64,000 nucleotides of DNA from positions 992,001 to 1,056,000 of the forward strand of contig NZ_CP016448.1 of NCBI RefSeq assembly GCF_001713355.1. The letters are read 5' to 3'. A model generated the notes under the pieces. It did not search any database, was not told the origin of the DNA, and was given only the letters and a program-made list of their open reading frames with translations. Shown here in pieces: positions 1 to 12,920 of the stretch. This DNA is from Methyloversatilis sp. RAC08. GTDB lineage: Bacteria; Pseudomonadota; Gammaproteobacteria; Burkholderiales; Rhodocyclaceae. Numbering within the stretch: the first letter of the stretch is position 1; every line of letters begins with the position of its first letter. The position numbers were made by a program, and so were the translations under genes.

Positions 1-409
1 CACCGTCCGTCTGCCCCATCGTTCCTTCGACTTCCGGATGTCCCTTGTGCCCGATCATGACGATTTCACGGCCGGCATCGCGCATCTTGGCCACTTCGAC
101 GTGCACCTTGGTCACCAGCGGGCAGGTTGCGTCGAACACGCGCAGGCCACGCGACGACGCGTCGTGGCGCACCGCCTGCGGCACACCGTGCGCGCTGAAG
201 ATCAGCGTGGCGCCCTCGGGCACCAGTTCGAGGTCGTCGATGAAGATCGCACCCTTGGCGCGCAGGCTGTCGACGACGAACTTGTTGTGCACCACCTCGT
301 GCCGCACATAGATCGGCGCACCGTACTGCTCGAGCGCCCGCTCGACGATGGCGATCGCCCGCTCGACGCCGGCACAGAAACCGCGCGGATTGGCCAGCAG
401 TATTTCCAT
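1..409 (-). CDS. ispH: 4-hydroxy-3-methylbut-2-enyl diphosphate reductase, 3' end cut by window
   Basis: Last enzyme of the non-mevalonate isoprenoid pathway; it reduces HMBPP to IPP and DMAPP with a [4Fe-4S] cluster in the cytoplasm. The visible 136 residues begin [19 protein letters not shown], with cluster ligand Cys12 in RGFCAGV and the second Cys in [11 protein letters not shown] near residue 96. SAHGV and [11 protein letters not shown] are also typical of the family. The third Cys lies beyond the window edge. It is the last visible gene of the minus-strand run ribF-ileS-lspA-fkpB-ispH, 10 bases after fkpB. ATG at 409 gives the family N-terminus. The identification is secure; the gene is truncated only by the window. 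Confidence 0.95.
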   Translation of the reverse strand, partial: MEILLANPRGFCAGVERAIAIVERALEQYGAPIYVRHEVVHNKFVVDSLRAKGAIFIDDLELVPEGATLIFSAHGVPQAVRHDASSRGLRVFDATCPLVTKVHVEVAKMRDAGREIVMIGHKGHPEVEGTMGQTDG

Positions 410-419
410 GTTTCCTCCG

Positions 420-860
420 TCAGAGGATGCCGATGATCTGGACCTCGAAGCTTACGGCCCGCCCTGCCAGCGGATGATTGAAATCGATCAGCGCCGACTT
501 GTCATCCACTTCCTTCACCAGGCCGGGAAACTTGTTGCCGTCTTCACCCAGGAATTCGACGATGGAATTCACCGCCAGTTCGACATCGTCCGGCAGGTCG
601 GCGCGGGCAAAGCGCTCGACCAGATCTTCCCTGTGGTCACCGAACACTTCGCCGGCTTCCAGTTCGAACACCTCGCGATCGCCGACCGCCAGGCCGACGA
701 GACAGATTTCGAGCGCGGGCGCCAGCTCACCCCGTCCCAGCTGCAGCGTCGCAGGCCGGGAATCGAAGGTGCTGACCCGTACCACGGCCCTTTCGGTTTC
801 CGGCACGGCCATGCGGTAATGCAGGGTCACCAGGCTGTCCGGCTTGATCTTGTCACTCAT
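420..860 (-). CDS. fkpB: FKBP-type peptidyl-prolyl cis-trans isomerase (SlpA/FkpB type)
   Basis: Small cytoplasmic prolyl isomerase/chaperone of the SlyD-SlpA group, 146 residues. Visible family features are [10 protein letters not shown] at the start of the FKBP fold, [13 protein letters not shown], the inserted-flap region, and the C-terminal [20 protein letters not shown]. The catalytic aromatic set looks reduced, as is common in SlpA proteins. The ATG at 860 overlaps the lspA stop by 4 bases, so the two are probably translationally coupled. The order lspA-fkpB-ispH is conserved in many proteobacteria and supports the name. Confidence 0.92.
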   Translation of the reverse strand: MSDKIKPDSLVTLHYRMAVPETERAVVRVSTFDSRPATLQLGRGELAPALEICLVGLAVGDREVFELEAGEVFGDHREDLVERFARADLPDDVELAVNSIVEFLGEDGNKFPGLVKEVDDKSALIDFNHPLAGRAVSFEVQIIGIL

Positions 861-1351
861 GCTTGCTTCTCCGCACGGGCGGCGCGCGACACCAGCCAGA
901 ACTGATCGATCAGCATCAGCACGACACCCGCAGTAATGGCCGAATCGGCCACGTTGAACGCCGGAAAGCCGTGGCTCCCGGCATGAAAATACAGAAAATC
1001 GACGACCGCTCCCAGCACCACGCGGTCGATCAGGTTGCCGATGGCGCCCCCGAGGATCAACGCAAGCCCCAGCGGCAGAACGGTTTGAGTGACATGGCGG
1101 CGCATCAGCACGATGAGCCAGGTGGACACGGCCGACGTCAGCACGATGAAGAACCAGCGCTGCCAGCCCGAATGGTCTGCCAGAAAACTGAATGCGGCGC
1201 CCGGGTTGTACACCAGCACCAGATCGAAGTAGGACGTCACGGACCAGCTCTGGCCGTAGGACAACCATCCGGTGATCAGGTATTTGGTCAGCTGGTCCGC
1301 ACCCACGACCACCAGGGCGACGGCCAGCCAGCCGGCGAAGCGCACAGTCAT
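857..1351 (-). CDS. lspA: Lipoprotein signal peptidase (signal peptidase II)
   Basis: Inner-membrane aspartyl protease that removes signal peptides from diacylglyceryl-prolipoproteins. It has 164 residues, the usual family length, with four hydrophobic segments. The two catalytic-aspartate motifs are visible: GNLIDRVVLGAVVDF, and FNVADSAITAG near the C-terminus. VYNPGAAFSFL is another family signature. It lies 5 bases after ileS and overlaps fkpB, so it belongs to the ileS operon. Lipoprotein substrates seen in this window include DolP at 51904 and the small lipoprotein at 47678. Confidence 0.96.
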   Translation of the reverse strand: MTVRFAGWLAVALVVVGADQLTKYLITGWLSYGQSWSVTSYFDLVLVYNPGAAFSFLADHSGWQRWFFIVLTSAVSTWLIVLMRRHVTQTVLPLGLALILGGAIGNLIDRVVLGAVVDFLYFHAGSHGFPAFNVADSAITAGVVLMLIDQFWLVSRAARAEKQA

Positions 1352-1356
1352 GGTGG

Positions 1357-4194
1357 TCAGGCGTGGCTGCGCGTTTCACCCTCGCCATGCAGATTGCTGT
1401 CGCAACGGCCGCACAGTTCGGGGTGCTCGGGGTTGCTGCCGACATCGGCGCGATAATGCCAGCAGCGCGCGCACTTGACCTGCGCGCTTGCCACCGCACT
1501 GACGCCCTGCTCCGCGTCCGAATCGACCTTGACCAGCGTCGCCCCGGAGGTGATGAGCACGAAGCGCAGATCGTCGCCCAGTGCCGCAAGATCGTCGTAA
1601 GTCGTACCGGCTGCGCGCACTTCGACTTCGGCCTGCAGCGACGAACCGATGGCGCCTTCGGCACGCAGCGTTTCGAGTACTCGCGCCGATTCGGCCCGCA
1701 ACGTGCGGATGCGCCCCCAGCTTTCCAGCAGAGCAGCTTCGTCGGCCTGCATCGGCAGCGCATTCCAGGTGGTCAGCATGACGCTGTCGAGGTTGGCCGC
1801 ATACGGGCCGTTCTTGCCCGCTTCGGCCAGCACGGTCCAGATTTCCTCCGCCGTGAAAGGCATGATCGGCGCCATCAGGCGCACCAGCGTCTGCGTGATG
1901 TGCCACAGCGCGCCCTGGGCCGAGCGGCGGGCGAGCGAGCCGGGTGCTGTCGTATAAAGCCGGTCCTTCAGGATGTCGAGGTAGAAGCCGCCGAGATCTT
2001 CCGACGCGAAGTGCTGCAGCGCCTGCACGATCTTGTGGAATTCGAAGGCGAGGTAATCGTTGCCGACGCGTTCCTGCAGGTCGCGCGTCAGCGCCAGTGC
2101 GTAGCGGTCGATGGTCAGCCACTTCGCCACCGGCAGCTTGTGCGCAACCGGATCGTAGTCGGCGATGTTGGCCAGCAGGAAGCGCACGGTATTGCGCAGC
2201 CGGCGATAGGTTTCCACCACGCGGTCGAGGATTTCCTTCGAGATCGACAATTCGCCCGAGTAATCGGCGGATGCGAGCCAAAGCCGCAGAATTTCCACGC
2301 CCAGCTTGTCGCCGACTTCCTGCGGCTCGATGCCGTTGCCGGCCGACTTGCTCATCTTGTGGCCGCTGGCATCGACCGTGAAGCCGTGCGTCAGCAGCGC
2401 ACGATACGGCGCGTGACCATCCAGCGCACATCCGGTGAGCAGCGACGACTGGAACCAGCCGCGGTGCTGGTCGGAGCCTTCGAGATACAGGTCGGCAACC
2501 GGGCCGCCATCGCCGCGCCGGCCGTCCTGGTGCGAGCCTCGGAGCACGTGCCAGTGCGTGGTGCCGGAATCGAACCACACGTCGAGCGTGTCAGTCAGCT
2601 TGTCGTACTGCGCCGCGTCGTCGCCCAGCAGTTCGGCCGGATCGAGATTGAACCAGGCGTCGAGGCCATCGCGCTCGACGCGCAGCGCCACCTGTTCCAT
2701 CAGGTCGGGCGTATCCGGGTGCAACTGGCCGGTTTCCTTGTGCAGGAAGAACGGAATCGGCACCCCCCAGTTGCGCTGGCGCGAAATGCACCAGTCCGGG
2801 CGCTTGGCGATCATCGCCGCCAGACGTTCCTTGCCCCACTCCGGATAGAAAGCCGTCGCTTCAACCGCCGCCGCGGCGCATTCACGCAGCGTGTACGACT
2901 CCGGCTGACGGATGTCCATGCCGACGAAGAACTGCGCCGTCGCGCGGTAGATGACCGGCGTCTTGTGGCGCCAACAGTGCATGTAGCTGTGCGTGATCTG
3001 CTCGTGCGACAGCAGCGCACCCGCCTTGGCGATCGTGTCGACGATGACCGGATTGGCTTTCCAGATGTGCATGCCGCCGAACAGCGGCAAGGCATCGATA
3101 TAGACGCCGTTGGCCTGCACCGGGCCGAACACCTCGGTGGTCGCCAGACCATGTGCCGTCCAGGTCTGGAAGTCTTCGACACCGTAGGCCGGCGCGCAGT
3201 GCACGATGCCGGTACCCGCATCGAGCCCGACATAGCTGGCAGTCAGCACCGGCACGTCGCGCACGTAGAACGGATGCTGGAACAGCAGATCCGCCAGTGC
3301 CGTACCCGGCGCGGTGGCGACCACCTCGCCTTCAAGCTTGAAGCGCGCCAGACAGCTGTCGACCAGATCGCGCGCGACGATCACGTGACCGTTCGCGGTG
3401 CGCACCAGTGCATAGGTGTGCTCGCCATTCACATTCAGCGCCTGATTGGCCGGAATCGTCCACGGCGTGGTGGTCCAGATCACGGCCTGCACCGTGCCGG
3501 CCGGCAGCGCGTCGAGTCCGAACGCATCCGCCAGCATCTGACGGCAGGCGTCGGCGATCTGGAACCCCACATCGACCGCCGGGCTGCCCTTGTCCTGGTA
3601 TTCGACTTCGGCTTCAGCCAGCGCCGAGCCGCAGTCGAAACACCAGTTCACCGGCTTCAGGCCACGGTACACCCAGCCCTTCTTGACCATTTCCTTCAGC
3701 GCGCGGATTTCGCCCGCCTCGTTATGGAAATCCATCGTGCGGTAGGGGCGATCCCAGTCGGCCAGTACGCCGAGACGCACGAAGCCCTTCTTCTGCAGTT
3801 CGACCTGCTCGGCGGCGTATGCGCGCGCCAGCTTGCGCACCTCGGCCGGCGGCAACGACTTGCCGTGCGCCTTCTCGATCTGGTGTTCGATCGGCAGACC
3901 ATGGCAGTCCCAGCCCGGTATGTAGGACGCGTCGAAGCCGTGCAGCGTCATCGAGCGGACGATGATGTCCTTCAGTATCTTGTTGACCGCATGGCCGAGG
4001 TGGATGTCGCCATTGGCGTACGGCGGGCCGTCGTGCAGCACGAACTGCGGCCGGCCGGCCGACTGCTTGCGGATGCGCTGATACAGCTTGCTGTCCTGCC
4101 ACTGCTTCACCCAGCCAGGCTCGCGTTTCGGCAGGTCGCCGCGCATCGGAAACGGCGTGTCGGGGAGGTTCAGCGTCGAGCGATAGTCAGCCAT
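1357..4194 (-). CDS. ileS: Isoleucyl-tRNA synthetase
   Basis: Class I aminoacyl-tRNA synthetase that charges tRNA-Ile and edits misactivated valine. The 945 residues are close to the E. coli length. The HIGH signature appears as HLGH at residues 65-68 inside [19 protein letters not shown] is inside [11 protein letters not shown] near residue 615. The C-terminal zinc knuckle [10 protein letters not shown]...CGRC is present, the form typical of Gram-negative Ile[11 protein letters not shown] is also visible. It starts 9 bases downstream of ribF and runs into lspA. Confidence 0.98.
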   Translation of the reverse strand: MADYRSTLNLPDTPFPMRGDLPKREPGWVKQWQDSKLYQRIRKQSAGRPQFVLHDGPPYANGDIHLGHAVNKILKDIIVRSMTLHGFDASYIPGWDCHGLPIEHQIEKAHGKSLPPAEVRKLARAYAAEQVELQKKGFVRLGVLADWDRPYRTMDFHNEAGEIRALKEMVKKGWVYRGLKPVNWCFDCGSALAEAEVEYQDKGSPAVDVGFQIADACRQMLADAFGLDALPAGTVQAVIWTTTPWTIPANQALNVNGEHTYALVRTANGHVIVARDLVDSCLARFKLEGEVVATAPGTALADLLFQHPFYVRDVPVLTASYVGLDAGTGIVHCAPAYGVEDFQTWTAHGLATTEVFGPVQANGVYIDALPLFGGMHIWKANPVIVDTIAKAGALLSHEQITHSYMHCWRHKTPVIYRATAQFFVGMDIRQPESYTLRECAAAAVEATAFYPEWGKERLAAMIAKRPDWCISRQRNWGVPIPFFLHKETGQLHPDTPDLMEQVALRVERDGLDAWFNLDPAELLGDDAAQYDKLTDTLDVWFDSGTTHWHVLRGSHQDGRRGDGGPVADLYLEGSDQHRGWFQSSLLTGCALDGHAPYRALLTHGFTVDASGHKMSKSAGNGIEPQEVGDKLGVEILRLWLASADYSGELSISKEILDRVVETYRRLRNTVRFLLANIADYDPVAHKLPVAKWLTIDRYALALTRDLQERVGNDYLAFEFHKIVQALQHFASEDLGGFYLDILKDRLYTTAPGSLARRSAQGALWHITQTLVRLMAPIMPFTAEEIWTVLAEAGKNGPYAANLDSVMLTTWNALPMQADEAALLESWGRIRTLRAESARVLETLRAEGAIGSSLQAEVEVRAAGTTYDDLAALGDDLRFVLITSGATLVKVDSDAEQGVSAVASAQVKCARCWHYRADVGSNPEHPELCGRCDSNLHGEGETRSHA

Positions 4195-4203
4195 GTTCAG
4201 CCT

Positions 4204-5136
4204 TCAGAGAGTATGTACAGCAAACCAGTGGCGGATATCGGCCACGTCCTTCGCGATTGCCTCGCGCAGTGCATCCAGTCCTTCATAGCGCATCTCGTCA
4301 CGCATCTTGTGCCGGAAGCGCACCGACACGCGTCGGTCATACAGGTCGACCGTGCGGTCCAGCAGGTGAACCTCGCAGGTCGGCCGCAGGCCGTCGGCGA
4401 TGGTCGGCCGCACGCCGACGCTGGCCGCGCCCTGCGCACCCAGCAGACCGGCGCCGGTCACGGTGACCGCGAAAATCCCGGACAGCGGCAACGAACGCTG
4501 CCTGATCTGCACGTTCGCGGTCGGAAAACCGAGTTGGCGACCGATCTTCTGCCCGTGCTCGACGCGTCCGCTGATCTCGTAAGGGCGTCCGAGCAGTGCT
4601 TCGGCACGCGCCAGATCACCGTATTCCAGCGCCCCGCGCACGGCGGAACTGGACGCCCGCTCGCCATCGACCGATACCGTGGCCATGGTCGCCAGTGAAA
4701 ATCCGTGCTGCTCGCCGGCCGAGCGCAAGCGCTCGAAGTCACCTTCACGACCCCGTCCGAAACGGAAATCGTCGCCGATGATCAGGTGACGCACGCCAAG
4801 ACCGCGCACCAGCAGGTCGTCGATGAAGGCCTGCGCGCTCAGTGCCGCAAACCGCGCATTGAAGCGACACACGTACACCCTGTCCACCCCCGCTTCGGCA
4901 AAAAGCTCGAGTTTCTCGCGCAGGCTGGTCAGCCGGGTCGGCCGTCGCTCGTGCGTGAAGAACTCGCGCGGATGCGGCTCGAAGGTCATCACCGCTGCAG
5001 GCAGGCGATCTTCGCGCGCGCGCGTGACGAGTTGGGCGAGCAGGGCCTGATGGCCCAGATGCACGCCGTCGAAGTTACCGATGGTCAGGACGACCGGCGC
5101 ATCGGCCGCAGAAGGGATTGCGCGAAAGACCTGCAC
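4204..5136 (-). CDS. ribF: Bifunctional riboflavin kinase / FAD synthetase
   Basis: Converts riboflavin to FMN and then FAD. It has 310 residues. The N-terminal nucleotidyltransferase domain shows TIGNFDGVHLGHQALL (about residues 18-33) and TFEPHPREFF. The C-terminal flavokinase domain shows IGRQLGFPTANVQI and a terminal WFAVHTL. It is the first gene of the minus-strand ileS operon, and a perfect TATAAT lies 30 bases upstream of its ATG. The position upstream of ileS is the usual one in beta- and gammaproteobacteria. Confidence 0.97.
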   Translation of the reverse strand: MQVFRAIPSAADAPVVLTIGNFDGVHLGHQALLAQLVTRAREDRLPAAVMTFEPHPREFFTHERRPTRLTSLREKLELFAEAGVDRVYVCRFNARFAALSAQAFIDDLLVRGLGVRHLIIGDDFRFGRGREGDFERLRSAGEQHGFSLATMATVSVDGERASSSAVRGALEYGDLARAEALLGRPYEISGRVEHGQKIGRQLGFPTANVQIRQRSLPLSGIFAVTVTGAGLLGAQGAASVGVRPTIADGLRPTCEVHLLDRTVDLYDRRVSVRFRHKMRDEMRYEGLDALREAIAKDVADIRHWFAVHTL

Positions 5137-5165
5137 GGATTGAAAAGCGCCCGAAAAATCGCGCG

Positions 5166-5171
5166 ATTATA
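5166..5171 (-). promoter_or_regulatory. Candidate -10 element for ribF-ileS operon
   Basis: On the minus strand this reads TATAAT, a perfect sigma-70 -10 box, followed by the GC-rich discriminator CGCGCG. Expected transcription start is about 5159, 20-odd bases before the ribF ATG. A 12-base palindrome AATCGCGCGATT (5157-5168) overlaps it. No good -35 is visible at the right distance, since that region is the 3' end of the tRNA gene. Some ribF mRNA may instead come by read-through from the tRNA promoter. Confidence 0.5.
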
Positions 5172-5184
5172 GCTTGGCGCTTGT

Positions 5185-5269
5185 TGGTGCCGGGAGGGGG
5201 ACTCGAACCCCCACACCTTGCGGCGGCGGATTTTGAATCCGCTGCGTCTACCGATTCCGCCATCCCGGC
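5185..5269 (-). tRNA. tRNA-Leu, anticodon CAA
   Basis: Read on the minus strand, the 85-base gene starts GCCGGGA and ends TCCCGGCACCA, so the acceptor stem pairs perfectly and the CCA is encoded. The anticodon loop TTCAAAA gives anticodon CAA (decodes UUG). A long variable arm, typical of class II tRNA-Leu, follows the anticodon stem. The T arm contains GGTTCGAGTCC. It sits upstream of ribF on the same strand. Confidence 0.96.
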
Positions 5270-5284
5270 AGGGAAGAGCGGCGG

Positions 5285-5314
5285 ATTATGCGTGTCGGGC
5301 CGGTCGCTGCGCAA
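5285..5314 (-). promoter_or_regulatory. Candidate promoter of the tRNA-Leu gene
   Basis: On the minus strand, TTGCGC (5309-5314) and CATAAT (5285-5290) are separated by 18 bases. This is a reasonable sigma-70 pair placed about 15 bases before the mature tRNA 5' end. It faces the queA promoter candidate on the plus strand. Confidence 0.45.
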
Positions 5315-5327
5315 GCCTGACGGACGC

Positions 5328-5333
5328 TACAAT
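5328..5333 (+). promoter_or_regulatory. Candidate -10 element for queA-tgt
   Basis: TACAAT followed directly by CGCGGG, the same -10 plus GC-rich discriminator arrangement seen before yajC, ilvE and ribF. It lies 28 bases before the chosen queA GTG. No clear -35 is visible. Confidence 0.4.
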
Positions 5334-5361
5334 CGCGGGCTTTGCCTTTCAGGCCGACCCT

Positions 5362-7525
<2,164 letters not shown>

Positions 7526-7563
7526 GCAAATCTGTCGGCCCGGGACGGCCCGGGCCCGGCTGA

Positions 7564-7569
7564 TATACT
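7564..7569 (+). promoter_or_regulatory. Candidate -10 element for yajC-secD-secF
   Basis: TATACT followed by CGCGCG, 35 bases upstream of the yajC GTG and directly after a very GC-rich stretch (CGGGACGGCCCGGGCCCGG). This would allow yajC-secDF to be expressed apart from queA-tgt. Confidence 0.4.
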
Positions 7570-7604
7570 CGCGCGCTTTACCAATCGCGCAAACGGAGTC
7601 CAAC

Positions 7605-7931
7605 GTGTTCATTTCCCCCGCTTACGCTCAGGCCGCAGGCGCCGCCGACCCCACCGGTGGCCTGATGGGACTGCTGCCCATCCTGCTGATGTTCGTCGTC
7701 CTGTGGTTCCTGATGATCCGCCCGCAGATGAAGCGCGCGAAGGAACACAAGGCGCTGATCGAAGCGCTGACCAAGGGCGACGAAGTCGTGACCCAGGGCG
7801 GCATGGCCGGCCGCATCACCAAGGTCGGTGACAGCTTCATCAGCGTCGAGCTGGCACCGAACGTCGAAGTCGCCGTGCAGCGGCAGGCGATCGCCACGGT
7901 GCTGCCCAAGGGCACGCTGAAGGCACTCTGA
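7605..7931 (+). CDS. yajC: Preprotein translocase accessory subunit YajC
   Basis: Small inner-membrane partner of SecD/SecF in the Sec holotranslocon, 108 residues. There is one transmembrane segment near residues 20-40 (LLPILLMFVVLWFLMIRPQ). It is followed by the family signature RPQMKRAKEHKALIEALTKGDEVVTQGGMAGRI. The start is GTG, preceded by CGGAGTCCAAC as a plausible ribosome binding site. It lies 72 bases before secD, the normal arrangement. Confidence 0.96.
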   Translation: MFISPAYAQAAGAADPTGGLMGLLPILLMFVVLWFLMIRPQMKRAKEHKALIEALTKGDEVVTQGGMAGRITKVGDSFISVELAPNVEVAVQRQAIATVLPKGTLKAL

Positions 7932-8003
7932 TTCCGCGCTGATCCGCCCGGCTTCGGCCGGCGGCAGCAGCGCCGGCCTTCCACTCCTCATTCAGACTCC
8001 GCA

Positions 8004-9854
8004 ATGAACCGTTATCCGATCTGGAAAAACGCGCTGGTGATCGTGGCGCTGATACTTGGCCTGATCTACACCCTGCCGAACTTCTTTGGCGAGGCGCCGG
8101 CCGTGCAGGTATCGACCGCGCGCACCGGTGTGCAGATCGACGCTGCCCTGATGACTCAGGTCGAATCGACGCTGAAGGACGCCGCCATCGCTCACACAGG
8201 CCTGACGCTCGACACCACCGGTGTGCGCGTGCGTCTGGCCGATACCGACACACAGCTCAAGACGCGCGACGTGCTCGAAAAGGCACTCAACCCGGATCCG
8301 CTTGACGGCAAGTACGTGGTGGCGCTGAACCTGCTGTCGAAGTCACCAGACTGGTTGCGTTCCTTCGGCGCACTGCCGATGTATCTCGGCCTCGACCTGC
8401 GCGGTGGCGTGCACTTCCTGCTGCAGGTCGACATGCAGGGCGCAACCATCAAGCGGCTCGACTCGATGTCATCCGACCTGCGCACCCAGCTGCGCGAAAA
8501 GAACATCCGCCACGGTGGCATTTCGCGCGAAGGCAGCACCATCGTTCTGCGCTTCCGCGACGCCGCCGGTCGCGATGCCGCGCGCAGCGCAGCCGAGAAG
8601 GCGCTGCCCGAAATGGTGTGGACTCAGGGGCAATCCGGTGCCGACTACCTGTACACGGGTCGCATGAGCGAACTGGCCGAGACAGACCTGCGCGAATCGG
8701 CCATCAAGCAGAACATCCTGACGCTGCAGAAGCGCGTGAACGAACTGGGCGTGGCCGAACCCATCATCCAGCAGCAGGGTGCCGACCGCATCGTCGTGCA
8801 GTTGCCCGGCGTGCAGGACGTGGCCAAGGCGAAGGACCTGATCGGCCGCACCGCCACGCTGGAGGTTCGTCTGGTCGATCAGGAAGCGATGACCAGCGGC
8901 AACATGGAAGGCCTCGAGGTCTATCCGGAGAACTCGCGCAGCGGCGGTGTTTCGAATGTGCCGGTGAAGAAGCAGGTCATCCTGACCGGCGAGCGCTTCG
9001 AAACCGCCCAGGCCTCGTTCGACGATTCGAACCGCCCGGCCGTGGCGGTGAAGCTCGACGCAACCGGCGGCCGCATCATGCGCACGGTCACGCGTGAAAA
9101 CCTGAAGAAGCTGATGGTCATCCTGTTGTTCGAAAAGGGCCGCGGCGAGGCGATTTCGGTTGCCACCATCCAGGGCGAATTCGGCGACCGCTTCCAGATC
9201 ACCGGCCAGTTTTCGCCACAGGAAACCAACACGCTGGCCATCCTGATCCGCTCGGGCGCGCTGGCGGCACCGATGGAAATCATCGAGGAACGGGTCATCG
9301 GCCCTTCGCTCGGCGCCGAGAACATCGAAAAGGGTTTCGATTCGACGCTGTGGGGCTTCGTGGCGATCGCCGTGTTCATGATCTTCTATTACGCGGTATT
9401 CGGCTTCATTTCGACCACTGCGCTGGCGGCCAACCTGCTGTTCCTGATTGCGCTGCTGTCGCTGCTGCAGGCCACGCTGACGCTGCCGGGCATCGCCGCC
9501 ATCGCGCTGACGCTGGGCATGGCGATCGACGCCAACGTGCTGATCAACGAGCGCATCCGCGAAGAGCTGCGCAACGGTGTCACGCCGCAGGCGGCGATCG
9601 CTGCCGGCTACGAACGTGCCTGGGCAACCATTCTCGATTCGAACATCACGACGCTGATCGCCGGCATCGCGCTGCTCGTGTTCGGGTCAGGTCCGGTGCG
9701 CGGCTTTGCCGTCGTGCACTGTCTGGGCATCCTGACTTCGATGTTCAGCGCCGTGGTCGTGTCGCGCGCCATCGTCAACATGGTGTACGGACGCGCCCGC
9801 AAGCTCGAAAAAGTGTCGATCGGCACTGTCTGGAAACCAGGCGCCAACCTCTGA
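8004..9854 (+). CDS. secD: Protein translocase subunit SecD
   Basis: RND-superfamily subunit that, with SecF, uses the proton-motive force to help pull exported proteins into the periplasm. It has 616 residues, similar to E. coli SecD. An N-terminal membrane segment (ALVIVALILGLIYTLPNFF) is followed by a large periplasmic domain holding LGLDLRGGVHFLLQVD. The C-terminal membrane block contains the GMAIDANVLINERIREE motif typical of SecD and GIALLVFGSGPVRGFAV. It is followed by secF after 27 bases. Confidence 0.98.
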   Translation: MNRYPIWKNALVIVALILGLIYTLPNFFGEAPAVQVSTARTGVQIDAALMTQVESTLKDAAIAHTGLTLDTTGVRVRLADTDTQLKTRDVLEKALNPDPLDGKYVVALNLLSKSPDWLRSFGALPMYLGLDLRGGVHFLLQVDMQGATIKRLDSMSSDLRTQLREKNIRHGGISREGSTIVLRFRDAAGRDAARSAAEKALPEMVWTQGQSGADYLYTGRMSELAETDLRESAIKQNILTLQKRVNELGVAEPIIQQQGADRIVVQLPGVQDVAKAKDLIGRTATLEVRLVDQEAMTSGNMEGLEVYPENSRSGGVSNVPVKKQVILTGERFETAQASFDDSNRPAVAVKLDATGGRIMRTVTRENLKKLMVILLFEKGRGEAISVATIQGEFGDRFQITGQFSPQETNTLAILIRSGALAAPMEIIEERVIGPSLGAENIEKGFDSTLWGFVAIAVFMIFYYAVFGFISTTALAANLLFLIALLSLLQATLTLPGIAAIALTLGMAIDANVLINERIREELRNGVTPQAAIAAGYERAWATILDSNITTLIAGIALLVFGSGPVRGFAVVHCLGILTSMFSAVVVSRAIVNMVYGRARKLEKVSIGTVWKPGANL

Positions 9855-9881
9855 GCCGCCACCAAGGAAATCTGAACAGTC

Positions 9882-10820
9882 ATGGAATTCTTCCGCATCC
9901 GGCGCGACATCCCCTTCATGCGCAAGGCGCTGGTGTTCAACGTCATTTCGTTCGTCACCTTCCTGCTCGCCGTGTTCTTCCTGACCACGCGCGGTCTGCA
10001 TCTGTCGGTGGAATTCACCGGCGGCACCCTGATGGAAATTTCCTACAGCGAAGCGGCCGACCTGCAGGGCGTGCGCAAGGCACTGACCGACAGCGGTTTC
10101 AGCGAACCGCAGGTACAGAACTTCGGCACTGCACGTGACGTGCTGATACGGCTGCCGCTGGTCAAGGACGTCGATTCCGCCAAGGTCAGCCAGCAGGTGA
10201 TCGCCACGCTCAGCGCAGGCGACGGTCCGAAGCCCGAACTGCGGCGTGTCGAATACGTCGGCCCGCAGATCGGCAAGGAACTGGCCGAAGACGGCGCGCT
10301 GGCGCTGATGTTCGTCATCTGCGGCATCATGGCCTACTTGGCGATGCGCTTCGAATGGCGCTATGCCGTATCGGCCATCATCGCCAACCTGCACGACGTG
10401 GTGATCATCCTCGGCTTCTTCGCTGCCTTCCAGTGGGAATTCTCGCTGCCGGTGCTGGCCGCCGTGCTGGCGGTGCTCGGCTACTCGGTGAACGAATCGG
10501 TGGTGGTGTTCGACCGCGTACGCGAAGTGTTCCGCAATGCGCGCAAGCGTACGCTGACGGTTGCCGAAGTCATGGACAACGCCATCACGAGCACGATCTC
10601 GCGCACCATCATCACGCACGGTTCAACCCAGATGATGGTGCTGTCGATGCTGCTGTTCGGGGGTGAGGCGCTGCACTACTTCGCGGTCGCGCTGACCATC
10701 GGCATCTGTTTCGGCATCTATTCGTCGGTGCTGGTCGCCTGCCCGCTGGCGATGTGGCTGGGCGTCAAGCGCGAACAGCTGATCAAGCCGCCGAAGCGCA
10801 AGGACGAAGCGGTCGTCTGA
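9882..10820 (+). CDS. secF: Protein translocase subunit SecF
   Basis: Partner of SecD, 312 residues, six predicted membrane segments. Family motifs seen are LSVEFTGGTLMEISY in the periplasmic base domain, GYSVNESVVVFDRVRE in the central membrane segment, and TISRTIITHGSTQMMVLSMLLFGG. It is the last gene of the queA-tgt-yajC-secD-secF run. The large inverted repeat at 10907-10964 lies 86 bases after its stop and may act as a transcript end. Confidence 0.98.
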   Translation: MEFFRIRRDIPFMRKALVFNVISFVTFLLAVFFLTTRGLHLSVEFTGGTLMEISYSEAADLQGVRKALTDSGFSEPQVQNFGTARDVLIRLPLVKDVDSAKVSQQVIATLSAGDGPKPELRRVEYVGPQIGKELAEDGALALMFVICGIMAYLAMRFEWRYAVSAIIANLHDVVIILGFFAAFQWEFSLPVLAAVLAVLGYSVNESVVVFDRVREVFRNARKRTLTVAEVMDNAITSTISRTIITHGSTQMMVLSMLLFGGEALHYFAVALTIGICFGIYSSVLVACPLAMWLGVKREQLIKPPKRKDEAVV

Positions 10821-10906
10821 ATCGCCTGCCGGCCGCGTGACCAACGCGGTCGGGGGCATGACCCGGTCTGCGCTCGGATGCTGCTGCTCTGATTCGACCC
10901 GAGCAT

Positions 10907-10964
10907 GTTGGGCATCGCTGCGTGACCCACCCCGTAGGTTGGGGTGAGCGCAGCGATGCCCAAC
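10907..10964. repeat. Large imperfect inverted repeat (REP-like, family B)
   Basis: The left arm GTTGGGCATCGCTGCG (10907-10922) pairs exactly with 10949-10964. The stem continues inward through a CACCCC/GGGGTG pairing around a GTAGGTT centre, giving a hairpin of about 58 bases between secF and the convergent DUF2322 gene. Bases 10938-10964 recur exactly at 57493-57519, so this is a dispersed repeat and not just a terminator. There is no T-run after it. It could stabilise or end both converging transcripts. Confidence 0.75.
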
Positions 10965-11072
10965 GACCGACCCGAGCACGGGCGGTTGCACCCGGGCGCT
11001 GCCATGGCGCGCTGTATCGAGCGGCGTATCGCGTCGGTCGGGGCGCCGTGCCACCCCGCCGAATTCGGCCGC

Positions 11073-11393
11073 TCAGGGCTGTGCGAACACCTGCTTGACG
11101 CGCAAGGTCTGACCATTCTCGACCAGCGCGATCAACCGGTCGATGTTCGGGTGCTTGCCCGGATTGGCGCGCGCGTCGAGCGTGTGCTCGCCATACAGAT
11201 CCAGACCCTGCTTCGATGCATCCGGCGTGATGGCACCATGCAACTGGGCGAGGTGGTTGTACACCGCCAGCGACCCGGCCTGGCCGGGCTTGTTCTCGAT
11301 TGTCGCGATCACTTCCCCGGCAGCATCGATCAATTGCAGTGCCGCCAGATGCGACACGCCGGGCAGGGTTTTGAGGGTTTCGGCAAAACTCAT
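11073..11393 (-). CDS. DUF2322-like conserved protein
   Basis: A 106-residue soluble protein with no signal peptide or membrane segment. I recognise the pattern IENKPGQAGSLAVYNHLA...GLDLYGEHTLDARANPGKHPNIDRLIALV as that of the DUF2322 family of small proteobacterial proteins, from memory and without a search. No function is known to me. It sits 9 bases downstream of purB on the same strand, so it is probably co-transcribed with it. Confidence 0.75.
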   Translation of the reverse strand: MSFAETLKTLPGVSHLAALQLIDAAGEVIATIENKPGQAGSLAVYNHLAQLHGAITPDASKQGLDLYGEHTLDARANPGKHPNIDRLIALVENGQTLRVKQVFAQP

Positions 11394-11402
11394 GATGCGT
11401 CC

Positions 11403-12839
<1,437 letters not shown>

Positions 12840-12841
12840 TT

Positions 12842-12858
12842 ATCATGCACCGCATGAT
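12842..12858. promoter_or_regulatory. Perfect inverted repeat between purB and the GST gene
   Basis: ATCATGC-ACC-GCATGAT, a perfect 7-base inverted repeat in the 150-base gap between divergent purB and the GST gene. It lies 10 bases before the GST -35 candidate. The symmetry and place suggest an operator, but no factor can be named. Confidence 0.35.
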
Positions 12859-12867
12859 GGCCCCGCC

Positions 12868-12894
12868 TTGCGGGAACGGCCCGGACGCTATACT
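12868..12894 (+). promoter_or_regulatory. Candidate promoter of the GST gene
   Basis: TTGCGG (12868-12873) and TATACT (12889-12894) with a 15-base spacer, shorter than ideal. TATACT is followed by CGGCTG. The ATG is 27 bases downstream of the -10 box. Confidence 0.35.
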
Positions 12895-12920
12895 CGGCTG
12901 CTCTTCCATCGGTGCTGTCC

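Noticed and set aside
1363-4698. An 1111-codon plus-strand open frame opposite ileS and ribF
   Set aside because: It is antisense to two unmistakable genes, is rich in Arg, Gln and His as expected from the reverse of GC-rich codons, and shows no domain.
5157-5168. Palindrome AATCGCGCGATT as a tRNA terminator
   Set aside because: It has no loop and only a short T-run on the minus strand, so it cannot form a normal terminator hairpin; it overlaps the ribF -10 box instead.
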